64,000 nt of DNA from positions 62,001-126,000 of the forward strand of contig NZ_BHVX01000013.1 in the NCBI RefSeq assembly GCF_003851545.1. Direction: 5' to 3'. Positions 19,926 to 29,712 of the stretch are shown one piece after another (the first letter of the stretch is position 1; the number at the start of each line of letters is the position of its first letter). Below the pieces are notes generated by a model, which searched no databases, was not told the DNA's origin, and was given only the letters and a program-made list of their open reading frames with translations. The stretch is from Ralstonia sp. SET104 (GTDB lineage Bacteria > Pseudomonadota > Gammaproteobacteria > Burkholderiales > Burkholderiaceae). The translations under genes were made by a program, and so were the position numbers.

Positions 19926-21221
19926 TTAGCGCGAGAGGCTGTATCCGATGCGTAACTGCGAGCCCAGCTTGTGGTTGTAATCGAGCAGGCTCTCGCCGTA
20001 GCCGGTGAAGTACTGGATGAACAGATAGCCGGCCGTGCCGGTAAAGATCCGGCTCATCGGGTAGGTGAGTTGTGCGTCGACGCTGCCGTAGGCCTTGCGG
20101 GTGCCTTTGCGCAGCGTGGCGGCCAATTCCCAGCCGTTGGGCGCGCCGTACGACACGCGGAAATCCCCAAAGCCGCGGTAATGCGCAATGTCGGTGTTGC
20201 CGCTGCGGGTGAGGTACGCGTATAGCTTGGGTTCGAATTTCCAGTGGTAGTCGTTCAGATCCCCGAAGTGGAACGTCGGGCGCACGAATACCGTGTTGAT
20301 GGCGCGCGAGGCGTCGCCGTCGCGGCCGTTGGATTCGTGCTCGATGCCGCCCGCGAAGGACAGTCGTGTGAGGGCACCACCGTGGATGCCCGTATCGGGC
20401 CGGTAATAGAACACGCTTGGCCGGTAGTTCGTATCGCGGAAGGGCGCTGATTCCTTGCCCAGATCCCACAGCGAGAACTGCGTATAACCGAAGTACAGGT
20501 TATCGAGCAACGCTGCCGATGCCGGGTTCTCCGGCTGAAAAATCCGAAACTTGAAGCTCAACTGAAACTTGGCGTTCAGGCCTTCGTGCACGCCCACGGC
20601 CGCGAACATCGGTTCGTGGAAGGTCAGGCGGGCGGTTTCTTCGGGCGGGCGCGATGCTTCGCCGCTGCCGGCCACTGCCACGGCGGCGGGTGGTGTATCG
20701 GCTGCGCTGCCGGCGGGCGCATTCGGGTTGGCGCCCAGCGCGCCACCGGGGCGGGTTGCTTCGGCGGCGGCGTTGCGGGCAGCGCCGGCAGGGGCGCCTT
20801 CTGCGGCGATCTGCGGGGCGTCGGCACCGCGTACGAGCGTGACCAGAACGGGCGCCGCATCCAGATCCGGCACATCGATCCGGACCGTACCGCGCAGCAT
20901 CTCGGGCAGCGTGCCGGTATAGGTGACGGTGCGGACTTGGCCCGGACGCAGATGCAGGGTTTCGGCGCCCGCGTTGTGTCGGCTGAGGATCGCTTCGACG
21001 CTGCCCTGCAAATCAGCCGTGGCCGTCACGCGCAGTTTGGCCGGCACGGCATAGCTGCGCTGCGCGGTATCGCCTGAAATGACGAGGGTCAGGGAAAAGG
21101 GCTGGTTGGCGTCGACGCGGCGGGCGGGTTGGAGCAGGGCGACGGCGGCATCGGCGGAGGGCACGGCGCATGCGGCTAGCAGAGCGGCGCCCAGAAGGGA
21201 TCGAAGGGGGTGCAAAGGCAT
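19926..21221 (-). CDS. pldA: Outer membrane phospholipase A with N-terminal extension
   Basis: A 431-residue protein. A signal peptide (about 1-25) is followed by an Ig-like beta region (26-150), an Ala/Pro/Gly-rich linker (about 140-195) and the OMPLA beta-barrel. The catalytic triad is visible with family spacing: His295 and Ser297 in EHESNG and Asn309 in RAINTVF; YFGYTQFSLWDLG opens the barrel. E. coli OMPLA is about 290 residues, so roughly 150 extra N-terminal residues are present. The start is uncertain: ATG 21221 begins the signal peptide, but GTG 21278/ATG 21275 has an AAAGG site. The signal ends with LLAAC, so lipidation cannot be excluded. Confidence 0.86.
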   Translation of the reverse strand: MPLHPLRSLLGAALLAACAVPSADAAVALLQPARRVDANQPFSLTLVISGDTAQRSYAVPAKLRVTATADLQGSVEAILSRHNAGAETLHLRPGQVRTVTYTGTLPEMLRGTVRIDVPDLDAAPVLVTLVRGADAPQIAAEGAPAGAARNAAAEATRPGGALGANPNAPAGSAADTPPAAVAVAGSGEASRPPEETARLTFHEPMFAAVGVHEGLNAKFQLSFKFRIFQPENPASAALLDNLYFGYTQFSLWDLGKESAPFRDTNYRPSVFYYRPDTGIHGGALTRLSFAGGIEHESNGRDGDASRAINTVFVRPTFHFGDLNDYHWKFEPKLYAYLTRSGNTDIAHYRGFGDFRVSYGAPNGWELAATLRKGTRKAYGSVDAQLTYPMSRIFTGTAGYLFIQYFTGYGESLLDYNHKLGSQLRIGYSLSR

Positions 21222-21402
21222 GGACGCAAAAGCCGGTTGGCGTCCGGCGAGTGGCAATGCGACCAAGGGTACCATCACGACCTTTTGTGCCTGGTTTGCG
21301 GGCTCTGGGCGTTCAAAACGCGCGTTTTTGCCTGGTAGCGCACGTTTTCGGGTGCTTTCTCAAGAAAAACCGGCCAAAATGCTCAACTTTTCAAAATTCG
21401 GC

Positions 21403-21430
21403 CTTGAAAAGCCGGGCGGCACTCCCACAT
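21403..21430 (+). promoter_or_regulatory. Probable sigma-32 promoter of dnaK
   Basis: CTTGAAA (21403-21409), then 14 bases, then CCCACAT (21424-21430), close to the sigma-32 consensus with one deviation in the -10 block. It lies 55 bases before the dnaK ATG. No CIRCE inverted repeat is present. Confidence 0.72.
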
Positions 21431-21485
21431 CCGATCCAAGTTTGTATTCAGTGCAGTCCTGACACCAGATTTGAGGAGCAAGAAC

Positions 21486-23450
21486 ATGGGCAAAATCATC
21501 GGTATCGACCTTGGTACCACCAACAGCTGCGTTTCCATCATGGAGGGCAACACCCCCAAGGTGATCGAGAACGCAGAAGGCGCACGTACCACCCCGTCGA
21601 TCATCGCCTACATGGAAGACGGCGAGATCCTCGTCGGTGCCCCGGCCAAGCGCCAGGCTGTGACCAACCCGAAGAACACGCTGTATGCCGTCAAGCGCCT
21701 GATTGGCCGCAAATTTGAAGAGAAGGAAGTCCAGAAGGACATCGGCCTGATGCCGTACACCATCAGCAAGGCCGACAACGGTGACGCCTGGGTGGAAGTG
21801 CGCGGCCAGAAGCTGGCCCCGCCGCAAATCTCGGCCGAAACGCTGCGCAAGATGAAGAAGACCGCCGAGGACTACCTGGGCGAAGAAGTGACCGAAGCCG
21901 TGATCACGGTGCCGGCGTACTTCAACGATTCGCAGCGCCAGGCCACCAAAGACGCTGGCCGTATCGCCGGTCTGGACGTCAAGCGCATCATCAACGAGCC
22001 GACTGCGGCTGCGCTGGCCTTTGGCCTTGACAAGAATGAGAAGGGCGACCGCAAGATCGCCGTGTATGACCTGGGTGGCGGTACGTTCGATATCTCGATC
22101 ATCGAGATTGCCGACGTGGACGGCGAAAAGCAGTTCGAAGTGCTGTCGACCAACGGCGATACGTTCCTGGGCGGTGAAGACTTCGACCAGCGCATCATCG
22201 ATTACATCATCGGCGAGTTCAAGAAGGACCAGGGCGTTGACCTGTCGAAAGACGTGCTCGCACTGCAGCGCCTGAAGGAAGCCGCTGAAAAGGCCAAGAT
22301 CGAGCTGTCGAGCACGCAGCAGACCGAAATCAACCTGCCGTACATCACGGCCGACGCCTCGGGCCCGAAGCACTTGAACCTGAAGATCACGCGCGCCAAG
22401 CTCGAAGCGCTGGTCGAAGACCTGATCGCCCGCACGATCGATCCGTGCCGTACCGCCATCAAGGATGCTGGCGTGAAGGTGTCGGACATCCACGACGTGA
22501 TCCTGGTCGGCGGCATGACGCGCATGCCGAAGGTGCAGGAGAAGGTGAAAGAGTTCTTCGGCAAGGAAGCCCGCAAGGACGTGAACCCGGACGAGGCCGT
22601 TGCCGTGGGCGCTGCCATCCAGGGTCAGGTGCTGGGCGGTGACCGTACCGACGTGCTGCTGCTGGACGTGACGCCGCTGTCGCTGGGCATCGAAACGCTG
22701 GGCGGCGTGATGACCAAGATGATCGGCAAGAACACGACCATCCCGACCAAGTTCTCGCAGACCTTCTCGACCGCCGACGACAACCAGCCGGCCGTGACGA
22801 TCAAGGTCTACCAGGGCGAGCGCGAGATGGCTTCCGGCAACAAGATGCTGGGCGAATTCAACCTCGAAGGCATTCCGCCGGCACCGCGCGGCACGCCGCA
22901 GATTGAAGTGTCGTTCGACATCGACGCCAACGGCATCCTGCACGTCGGCGCGAAGGACAAGGCGACCGGCAAGGAAAACAAGATCACGATCAAGGCAAGC
23001 TCCGGTTTGTCGGAAGCCGAGATCGAGCGCATGGTGAAGGACGCCGAGGCCAACGCCGAGGAAGACAAGAAGCTGCGCGAGCTGGTCGACTCCCGCAACC
23101 AGGGTGAAGCGCTGGTGCACTCGACCAGGAAGGCACTGGGCGAGTACGGCGACAAGCTGGAAGCTGGCGAGAAGGACAAGATCGAAGCCGCGATCAAGGA
23201 ACTTGAAGAGGCCCTGAAGGGCACCGACAAGGCCGCGATCGACGCCAAGTCCGAAGCGCTGGCAACCGCCTCGCAGAAGCTGGGCGAGAAGGTCTACGCC
23301 GACATGCAAGCCAAGGGTGAAGCCGGTGGTGCTGAACAGGCCGCTGGTGCTCAGGCTGGTGCCCAGGCCGGTGCGCAGGCAGGACACGGTGCTCCGCACG
23401 ACGATAACGTCGTCGACGCCGAGTTCAAGGAAGTGAACGACAAGAAGTAA
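21486..23450 (+). CDS. dnaK: Molecular chaperone DnaK (Hsp70)
   Basis: A 654-residue Hsp70. The ATPase domain begins [15 protein letters not shown], with the [10 protein letters not shown] phosphate-binding motif near residue 200. The substrate-binding domain and helical lid follow, then a Gly/Ala/Gln-rich segment and the acidic terminal motif [11 protein letters not shown] that resembles the co-chaperone-contacting tail of proteobacterial DnaK. GAGGAG eight bases before ATG 21486 fixes the start over an in-frame ATG at 21471. Works with GrpE and DnaJ encoded nearby. Confidence 0.99.
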   Translation: MGKIIGIDLGTTNSCVSIMEGNTPKVIENAEGARTTPSIIAYMEDGEILVGAPAKRQAVTNPKNTLYAVKRLIGRKFEEKEVQKDIGLMPYTISKADNGDAWVEVRGQKLAPPQISAETLRKMKKTAEDYLGEEVTEAVITVPAYFNDSQRQATKDAGRIAGLDVKRIINEPTAAALAFGLDKNEKGDRKIAVYDLGGGTFDISIIEIADVDGEKQFEVLSTNGDTFLGGEDFDQRIIDYIIGEFKKDQGVDLSKDVLALQRLKEAAEKAKIELSSTQQTEINLPYITADASGPKHLNLKITRAKLEALVEDLIARTIDPCRTAIKDAGVKVSDIHDVILVGGMTRMPKVQEKVKEFFGKEARKDVNPDEAVAVGAAIQGQVLGGDRTDVLLLDVTPLSLGIETLGGVMTKMIGKNTTIPTKFSQTFSTADDNQPAVTIKVYQGEREMASGNKMLGEFNLEGIPPAPRGTPQIEVSFDIDANGILHVGAKDKATGKENKITIKASSGLSEAEIERMVKDAEANAEEDKKLRELVDSRNQGEALVHSTRKALGEYGDKLEAGEKDKIEAAIKELEEALKGTDKAAIDAKSEALATASQKLGEKVYADMQAKGEAGGAEQAAGAQAGAQAGAQAGHGAPHDDNVVDAEFKEVNDKK

Positions 23451-23457
23451 GCCGAAT

Positions 23458-23474
23458 CGTCCGCTTGGCGGACG
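23458..23474 (+). other. Hairpin in the dnaK-dnaJ spacer
   Basis: CGTCCGC (23458-23464) and GCGGACG (23468-23474) form a perfect seven-base stem with a TTG loop, starting eight bases after the dnaK stop. No U-run follows it. It may be a partial attenuator or RNA-processing signal that sets the DnaK:DnaJ ratio. Confidence 0.5.
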
Positions 23475-23584
23475 TGAAGGACCGCCGGGCAGTGGTCATT
23501 GGGTTGTGCAGAGCGCACCTGATGCCACGCTCGGCTTTTTTGCTATTCGACACGCAGTAAAAACAGGCGACGACTGAAGCCACC

Positions 23585-24736
23585 ATGGCAAAACGTGATT
23601 ACTACGAAGTGCTCGGGGTGGGTAAGAACGCGAGCGACGACGAGATCAAGAAGGCTTATCGCAAGCTCGCGATGAAGTACCACCCGGACCGCAATCCGGA
23701 CAGCAAGGAAGCGGAAGAGAAGTTCAAGGAGGCCAAAGAGGCCTACGAGATGCTCTCCGAACCCGAGAAGAAGGCCGCGTATGACCAGTATGGCCATGCG
23801 GGTGTCGACCCCAACATGGGCGCCGGCTTCGGCGCGGGCGGCGCAGGTTTTGGCGGCGGCTTTGCCGAAGCCTTTGGCGACATCTTCGGCGACATCTTTG
23901 GCCAGGCGCAGGGCCAGCAGGGCGGCCGTCGCGGCGGCGGCCCGCAGATGTACCGCGGCGCTGATCTGCGCTACAGCATGGAGATTACGCTGGAGCAAGC
24001 CGCGCACGGCTATGACACACAGATCCGTGTGCCGCACTGGGACGAATGCGACCACTGCCACGGCAAGGGCGCCGAGCCAGGCTCCAGCGTGGAGACCTGC
24101 CCGACTTGCCACGGCGCCGGCCAGGTGCGTGTGTCGCAGGGCTTCTTCACGATGCAGCAGACCTGCCCGAAGTGCCACGGCAGCGGCAAGTACATCCCCA
24201 AGCCGTGTACCAAGTGCCACGGCCAGGGCAAGTTGAAGAGCCAGAAGACGCTGGAAGTGAAGATTCCGGCCGGCATCGACGAAGGCATGCGCATCCGTTC
24301 GTCGGGCAATGGCGAGCCTGGCATCAACGGTGGCCCCCCGGGCGACCTGTATGTGGAAATCCACATCAAGCAGCATCCGATGTTCGAGCGCGACGGCGAC
24401 GACCTGCATTGCCAGATGCCGATCTCGTTTGCCACGGCGGCTATCGGGGGTGACATCGAGGTGCCGACGCTGGGCGGCCGTGTCACGTTTCCGGTGCCTG
24501 AAGGCACGCAGGCCGGCAAGACGTTCCGCCTGCGTGGCAAGGGCATCAAGGGCGTGCGCTCCGGCTATGCGGGTGATCTCTATGTCCACATCAACATCGA
24601 GACACCGGTCAAGCTGACCGAGCACCAGAAAGACCTGCTCAAGCAGTTCGACAAGTCTGTGCACGAGGGCGGTTTGCGGCACAGCCCGCAAGAGCAAACG
24701 TGGATGGACAAGGTGAAGAACTTCTTCTCTTCGTAA
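23585..24736 (+). CDS. dnaJ: Chaperone protein DnaJ (Hsp40)
   Basis: A 383-residue class I J-protein. The J domain has the HPD tripeptide (KYHPDRNP, about residue 33). A Gly/Phe-rich region (about 75-125) follows, then four zinc-binding CxxCxGxG repeats: [24 protein letters not shown] and CTKCHGQG. The C-terminal substrate-binding domains end at the stop 24736. It lies 134 bases after dnaK; a hairpin without a U-run occupies part of the spacer. Confidence 0.98.
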   Translation: MAKRDYYEVLGVGKNASDDEIKKAYRKLAMKYHPDRNPDSKEAEEKFKEAKEAYEMLSEPEKKAAYDQYGHAGVDPNMGAGFGAGGAGFGGGFAEAFGDIFGDIFGQAQGQQGGRRGGGPQMYRGADLRYSMEITLEQAAHGYDTQIRVPHWDECDHCHGKGAEPGSSVETCPTCHGAGQVRVSQGFFTMQQTCPKCHGSGKYIPKPCTKCHGQGKLKSQKTLEVKIPAGIDEGMRIRSSGNGEPGINGGPPGDLYVEIHIKQHPMFERDGDDLHCQMPISFATAAIGGDIEVPTLGGRVTFPVPEGTQAGKTFRLRGKGIKGVRSGYAGDLYVHINIETPVKLTEHQKDLLKQFDKSVHEGGLRHSPQEQTWMDKVKNFFSS

Positions 24737-24902
24737 GAAACCGCGTAAAGCTACTGCGCGCTCCGATCTTGATCCCGAGTTTGCCAAATGTGTGCTCGCC
24801 GTACCCATGTACGGCTGCGCTTCTCAAATCAACCTCGGGGCGCTCGCTACGCTTTTCAGAGCTTCCGAAAATATCCGATTGTCGATAATCGAGGATATCG
24901 TC

Positions 24903-26801
24903 ATGCAGTTGCCGCAAGCCGGCGCGCCGTTCGCGCTGCTGGACGATGCCACCTCAGGCGGTGTGCCGTGCTCGCGCTGGTACACCGGCTATGCAGGCGA
25001 GTTTTTCCGGCCGGCCGGTGTGCTGGATGGGCTGGACGACGATCTCCGCGCTGCGTGGCGCGAGGGCTTGCATGCGCTGATCATCGCGCCGTACGAGTTT
25101 GGCGAGCCGCTGGTCGGCTTGTCGACTTCCACCGCAGTGTCTTCCGCATTGCCCGGCCACGATGGCCGCTTGCGCGTGCTGCTGTTCCGCTCGCTGCAGG
25201 TGCTGTCGCCGGCCGAGGTCGACGCGCTGTTCCGCGCATGGCCCGAGGCGACGGGCGCGGCCGGTTTATTTGACTGTGCCGCCAGCGTGGATCATGCCAC
25301 CTACACGCACGCCATTGACCGCATCCACGGCTGGATTGCGGCGGGCGATACCTACGAAGTCAACTACACCTACCGCCTGCGCATGACGGCGTTCGGCGCG
25401 CCGGCTGCGTTGTATCGCCGCCTGCGTGCGCGCCAGCCGGTGCCGTACGGGGCGTTTATCGGGCTGCCGGAGGGCGGGGCGATTCTGTCGTGCTCGCCGG
25501 AGCTGTTTTTCTCGCATCGCGCCGGCCAACTCGTCGCGCGGCCGATGAAGGGCACCGCGCCCGCCACGGGCGATGCCGAAGTTGACGAGACCCGCGCCAT
25601 TGCGCTGGCCGCCGATGAGAAGAACCGCGCCGAAAATCTGATGATTGTCGACCTGCTGCGCAACGATCTGGGTCGTCTCGCGCGTGCGGGCTCGGTGCGC
25701 GTGCCGGCGCTGTTTGAGGTGACGCCGTTCGGCAGCGTGCTGCAGATGACGTCGACTGTGGAAGCGGAGATCCCACCCGCCACCGGTCTCGCCGATTGTC
25801 TGCGCGCGTTGTTTCCGTGTGGCTCCATCACCGGTGCGCCCAAGCGTCGGACGATGGAGATCATCAATGCGCTGGAGCCCCTGCAATCTGGCAGGCGCGG
25901 CCTGTATACCGGTGCCATCGGCTGGGTCGATGCGCCTGCTGATGAGCGCGCGATGGGCGATGCGTGTTTCTCCGTGGCGATCCGCACGCTGGTTCTCGGT
26001 GCGCCCGGCACCGATGGCCTGCGCACGGGCGAACTCGGCATTGGCTCGGGTATCGTGCATGACAGCATCGCCGACGAGGAATACGCGGAGTGCCAACTGA
26101 AGGCGCGGTTCGTGACTGCGCTCGATCCGGGGTTGTCGTTGTTCGAGACGATGCGCGCAACGCGTGATGGTGTGGCGCTGCTGGATTGGCATTTGGCGCG
26201 ATTGGAGCGCTCTGCGGCTGCGTTCGGTTTTCCGTTCGATCGCATTGCGCTGACGGGTGATGTGTCGCGTGCGTGTGCATCGTTGGAAGGGGAGGGTGCC
26301 TATCGCATGCGCCTGTTGCTCATGCCGGACGGCGCCGCCAACGTATCGGCAGCGCCCTTGCCGCCGCTGCAGGCAACGTGGGAAGCGCCGGTGCGTCTGC
26401 TTGTCGCCCCGCAAGCGCGCGAGGTCACGCACAGCCTGCCCACGCACAAGACCACGCTGCGTGCTGGCTACGACGCGGCCTGGCAGGCGGCCGAGCGCGA
26501 AGGCGCATTCGATGCGGTCTTCTTCAATGCGGATGACACGCTGGCAGAGGGCGGGCGCAGTACGGTATTGATCAAACTGGATGGCGCGTGGTGGACGCCA
26601 CCGTTGTCTGCGGGTGTTCTGCCGGGCGTGATGCGCGCTGTGTTGTTGAGCGACGCCACGCCGTGGCTCAACGGGCCGCTGCGCGAACGATCACTCACCC
26701 GTGCCGACGTCGCCCGCGCCGAGGCCGTTGCCGTGTGCAACGCGCTACGCGGCGTGATGCCCGCGCATTTCGAGCCGGCCCTGACCGCCGACGTGTTCTA
26801 G
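24903..26801 (+). CDS. pabB: Fused aminodeoxychorismate synthase component I / 4-amino-4-deoxychorismate lyase
   Basis: A 632-residue bifunctional folate-pathway protein. Residues about 1-400 are a chorismate-utilising PabB domain. RPMKGTAPA has the lysine typical of aminodeoxychorismate synthases, whereas anthranilate synthases have Ala there. GSITGAPK and IGSGIVHDS are also conserved. Residues about 405-632 are a class IV aminotransferase-fold PabC domain with the catalytic PLP lysine in THKTT and FFNADDTLAEGGRS. Together they make p-aminobenzoate from chorismate once a PabA glutaminase, not in this window, supplies ammonia. GAGG ten bases before ATG 24903 supports the start; the frame is open to 24792. 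The 3' end overlaps the convergent ABC ATPase gene by 57 bases. Confidence 0.92.
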   Translation: MQLPQAGAPFALLDDATSGGVPCSRWYTGYAGEFFRPAGVLDGLDDDLRAAWREGLHALIIAPYEFGEPLVGLSTSTAVSSALPGHDGRLRVLLFRSLQVLSPAEVDALFRAWPEATGAAGLFDCAASVDHATYTHAIDRIHGWIAAGDTYEVNYTYRLRMTAFGAPAALYRRLRARQPVPYGAFIGLPEGGAILSCSPELFFSHRAGQLVARPMKGTAPATGDAEVDETRAIALAADEKNRAENLMIVDLLRNDLGRLARAGSVRVPALFEVTPFGSVLQMTSTVEAEIPPATGLADCLRALFPCGSITGAPKRRTMEIINALEPLQSGRRGLYTGAIGWVDAPADERAMGDACFSVAIRTLVLGAPGTDGLRTGELGIGSGIVHDSIADEEYAECQLKARFVTALDPGLSLFETMRATRDGVALLDWHLARLERSAAAFGFPFDRIALTGDVSRACASLEGEGAYRMRLLLMPDGAANVSAAPLPPLQATWEAPVRLLVAPQAREVTHSLPTHKTTLRAGYDAAWQAAEREGAFDAVFFNADDTLAEGGRSTVLIKLDGAWWTPPLSAGVLPGVMRAVLLSDATPWLNGPLRERSLTRADVARAEAVAVCNALRGVMPAHFEPALTADVF

Positions 26802-27443
26802 CTTCCAGCGCGCCACGCCGGGCAGGTTGATGAGCTCGCGGTCGTGGCAGACCATCAGCAGCGTGCGGCCCTCTGCTGCCAGTTCCCCTACCAGCGCGAT
26901 GACTTGCTCGCGTGCGGCGCCGTCCAGATTTGAAGTTGGCTCGTCGAGCAGCAGCACATCGGTGCGCAGCGCGCGGGCACGTGCCAATGCAAGGCGTTGC
27001 GTTTCGCCACCGGACAGGCGTTCGGGCGATACATCCACCACCTGCTGCAGGCCCGCCCAGCGGAGCGCATCGTCGACACGCGCAGCCAAGTCCGCATGTG
27101 CCACGCGGTGCGGGCCCGTCGTCAGCCCGTAGGCCAGATTCGCGCGTACCGACGTGCGGAACAGATACGGATGCTGATGCACGTAGGTCAGTCGTGCACG
27201 CAGTTCGGCCGGATAGGGCGACAGCGGTTGCCGCCCTCGGCCCAGGTCGACGGTCGCACCGTTGGCGGGCGCCAACCCTGCCAGCATGCGCAACAGCGTG
27301 GTCTTGCCGACGCCGTTGGCCCCCGTGATGACAATCGCATGCCCTGCCGACAACGCCAGGCGCGGAATCTCGAACAGTAGGCGCGCGCCATGCTGGCAGC
27401 GCAGGCCCTCAAACACCATCGTCGGCTGCGACGGCACGCTCAC
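26745..27443 (-). CDS. tupC: ABC transporter ATP-binding protein, tungstate (Tup) type
   Basis: A 232-residue ABC ATPase: Walker A GANGVGKTT, Q-loop region YVHQHPYLFR, signature LSGGETQRLALARA and Walker B VLLLDEPTSNLD. It starts with GTG in a GTGA overlap with the stop of the permease gene, so the two form a translationally coupled pair. Tungstate specificity is inferred from the permease; no substrate-binding protein (TupA) is encoded next to it. Its last 19 codons overlap the end of the convergent pabB gene. Confidence 0.82.
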   Translation of the reverse strand: MSVPSQPTMVFEGLRCQHGARLLFEIPRLALSAGHAIVITGANGVGKTTLLRMLAGLAPANGATVDLGRGRQPLSPYPAELRARLTYVHQHPYLFRTSVRANLAYGLTTGPHRVAHADLAARVDDALRWAGLQQVVDVSPERLSGGETQRLALARARALRTDVLLLDEPTSNLDGAAREQVIALVGELAAEGRTLLMVCHDRELINLPGVARWKLEHVGGQGRLEMRGHHAA

Positions 27444-28147
27444 GCTGTTTCCCCGCGATAGTTGCCGGCCCCCTGCAGCCACGCGAGCACGAGATTGACG
27501 AGCAACGCCAACACGATCAGCACGATGCCCAGCGCAATGCCTTGCGCGAACTCGCCCTTGCTCGTCTGCAATGCAATCGCCGTGGTCATGGTGCGCGTGA
27601 GGCCTTCGATGTTGCCGCCGACCATCAACGCAGAGCCCACTTCAGCAATGACCCGGCCGAAGCCCGCCACTACCGCGGCCATCAAACCGAATCGCAGTTC
27701 ACGGAAAACCGTCAGCAGCAGCCGAATGCGTCCGGCCCCGAGCACACGCGCGGTTTCAGCGAGGCGCGGATCGGCACGCTCAAGCGTTGTCAGCGCAAAC
27801 GCGACGATGACCGGCAGACCGAGCACCGCCTGCCCGAGGATCATCCCGCCCTGCGTGAACAGCAGCCCCAGACCGCCCAGCGCCCCTTGGCGCGAGAGCA
27901 GCAGATACAGCAGCAGCCCGATCAGCACCGTCGGAAACGACAATGACGCCTGCGCCAGCACCACCAGCGCCCGGCGCCCGGCAAAACGGTGCATGGCGAT
28001 GAGGTAAGCGATGAGCAGACCCAGCGGCGTTGCCAGCAGCAACCCCGCCAACGCAACCTTCAACGACACCCAGACGATCAGCCACAACGCCGCATCCCCG
28101 CTAACAAGCAGGGCGAAGGCGTCGACGGTGGCCGACCAGATTTCCAT
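27440..28147 (-). CDS. tupB: ABC transporter permease, tungstate (TupB) type
   Basis: A 235-residue inner-membrane permease with five to six hydrophobic segments. The segment with GFGRVIAEVGSALMVGGNI and the following TRTMTTAIALQTSKGEF is highly characteristic of TupB-type permeases, which import tungstate with the TupA binding protein; the EVGSALMVGG region includes the cytoplasmic loop that contacts the ATPase. ATG at 28147. It lies 11 bases downstream of panB, so transcription probably continues from there. Molybdate or another oxyanion remains possible. Confidence 0.82.
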   Translation of the reverse strand: MEIWSATVDAFALLVSGDAALWLIVWVSLKVALAGLLLATPLGLLIAYLIAMHRFAGRRALVVLAQASLSFPTVLIGLLLYLLLSRQGALGGLGLLFTQGGMILGQAVLGLPVIVAFALTTLERADPRLAETARVLGAGRIRLLLTVFRELRFGLMAAVVAGFGRVIAEVGSALMVGGNIEGLTRTMTTAIALQTSKGEFAQGIALGIVLIVLALLVNLVLAWLQGAGNYRGETA

Positions 28148-28158
28148 GAGGATGCCGC

Positions 28159-28977
28159 TTAGGCGAAGGTGTGTTCCGGGCCGGGGAACGTGCCGTCCTT
28201 GACGGCAGCCACGTACGCAGCGACGGCAGCATCGATGGTGGTCTGCCCGTCCATGAAGTTGCGCACGAATTTGGGCCGATGGCCAGGGAACACGCCCAGC
28301 ATGTCGTGCATGACGAGCACCTGGCCCGAGCACTCCAGCCCCGCGCCGATGCCGATGGTCGGGACGCTCAGCAGGCGCGTCACTTCGCCAGCCAGCGTGG
28401 CAGGCACCGCTTCCATAAGCACCATCTGCGCGCCGGCATCCTGCACGGCCAGCGCGTCGGCCTTGAGCTGCGCCGCCGCTTCGTCGCCACGGCCCTGCAC
28501 CTTGAAGCCGCCGAAGGCATGCACCGACTGCGGCGTCAGGCCGATGTGCGCACACACCGGAATGCTGCGTTCGATCAGGAACTTGATTGTCGGCGCCAGC
28601 CACACACCGCCTTCGAGCTTGACCATCTGCGCGCCGGCCTGCATTACACGCACCGCGCTGTGGAAAGCCTGTTCGGGCGTGCCGTAGGTACCGAAGGGCA
28701 GGTCCGCCATCAGCAACGCTTTGTCGATGCCGCGCGATACGCATTCGGTGTGATAGGCGATGTGTTCCAGCGTGACGGGCAGCGTAGTCTTCTGCCCCTG
28801 CATCACGTTACCGAGCGAATCGCCGACGAGCAGCACGTCGGCGCCGTTGCGGTCCATCAGGGCGGCGAAGCTGGCGTCGTAGGCGGTGAGCATGGCAATG
28901 CGCTCGCCGGCGGCACGCATGGCCTGCAGCGAAGTCACCGTGACGGCCTTGCGGTTCGATTCCTGGAGATAGCTCAT
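28159..28977 (-). CDS. panB: 3-methyl-2-oxobutanoate hydroxymethyltransferase
   Basis: A 272-residue TIM-barrel enzyme of pantothenate (coenzyme A) synthesis that adds a hydroxymethyl group from methylene-tetrahydrofolate to 2-oxoisovalerate. Conserved motifs are [24 protein letters not shown], the metal/substrate region [10 protein letters not shown], and [23 protein letters not shown] at 28977 (MSYLQ) is chosen; upstream codons to 29022 are not conserved-looking. It lies at the end of the pcnB-folK-dgk-panB run, with no panC in this window. Confidence 0.97.
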   Translation of the reverse strand: MSYLQESNRKAVTVTSLQAMRAAGERIAMLTAYDASFAALMDRNGADVLLVGDSLGNVMQGQKTTLPVTLEHIAYHTECVSRGIDKALLMADLPFGTYGTPEQAFHSAVRVMQAGAQMVKLEGGVWLAPTIKFLIERSIPVCAHIGLTPQSVHAFGGFKVQGRGDEAAAQLKADALAVQDAGAQMVLMEAVPATLAGEVTRLLSVPTIGIGAGLECSGQVLVMHDMLGVFPGHRPKFVRNFMDGQTTIDAAVAAYVAAVKDGTFPGPEHTFA

Positions 28978-29038
28978 GGACTGGACTGGAGTTGGGCGCC
29001 GCAATGGCTCGGCCCACGCCACCCATGTGGCGGACCCG

Positions 29039-29683
29039 CTATCGCGTTGCCAGCTTGATGAATTCCTTGGGGCCGCGCATCGCGTCGATGCGGGCGAGCA
29101 AGGTGCGGAAATCGTCGTCGTCGCCTGCGGGGTCGAAGGCAGCGGTATCGACGATCAGCGTCGGTGCGGCATCGTAATACAGAAACAGCTCGCCGTATGC
29201 GGCACAGATGCGTTCGAGGTATTCGGCGTCGATGCCGGTTTCGTAAGGAACGGCGCGGCGCGTGATGCGCGGCAGAAGATCTTCCGCGCGTGCCTGCAGG
29301 CAGATCACGAGATCGATGCGCTGTTGCGGCAAGGCCAGTGCGCTGGCCATCGCGTCGTACAGCGCGAGTTCATCGGCGGGCAGCGTGAGTTGGGCGAACA
29401 GGCGGTCGCGCGGCAAGAAGCTGTCAGCGACGATGCGTTCACCGGCGAGTGTCGCCTTGTGCCACGTCTTCAGGCGCTCGGCACGCTGCAGCAGGAAGCG
29501 CAGTTGCACCGGCAGCGCATAGCGCGCGGGGTCTTCGTAGAAGCGGGCGATGAAGGTGTTTTCTGTGGGCGTCTCGAACAGCGTGGCCGCGCGCAGATGG
29601 TCGGCCAGGCGCTGTGCCAGCGCGGTCTTGCCCACGCCGATGGGCCCTTCAACAACGATGCGGCGCAGATGATCCAGTGCCAT
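29039..29683 (-). CDS. Deoxynucleoside kinase (deoxyadenosine/deoxyguanosine kinase-like)
   Basis: A 214-residue P-loop kinase: [15 protein letters not shown] near the N-terminus, an acidic/basic [11 protein letters not shown] motif equivalent to the family DRS-type site, and [17 protein letters not shown]. It phosphorylates deoxynucleosides for nucleotide salvage; exact base preference cannot be read from the sequence. Sits between folK and panB on the same strand, the usual order in Burkholderiaceae. Confidence 0.88.
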   Translation of the reverse strand: MALDHLRRIVVEGPIGVGKTALAQRLADHLRAATLFETPTENTFIARFYEDPARYALPVQLRFLLQRAERLKTWHKATLAGERIVADSFLPRDRLFAQLTLPADELALYDAMASALALPQQRIDLVICLQARAEDLLPRITRRAVPYETGIDAEYLERICAAYGELFLYYDAAPTLIVDTAAFDPAGDDDDFRTLLARIDAMRGPKEFIKLATR

Positions 29684-29712
29684 CGGCTAATGGTTGTGCG
29701 TCATGCAGGTGA

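Noticed and set aside
21360-23399. 679-codon open frame antisense to dnaK
   Set aside because: Same reason: mirror of dnaK codon bias, with low-complexity His/Val/Leu/Arg composition and no motif.
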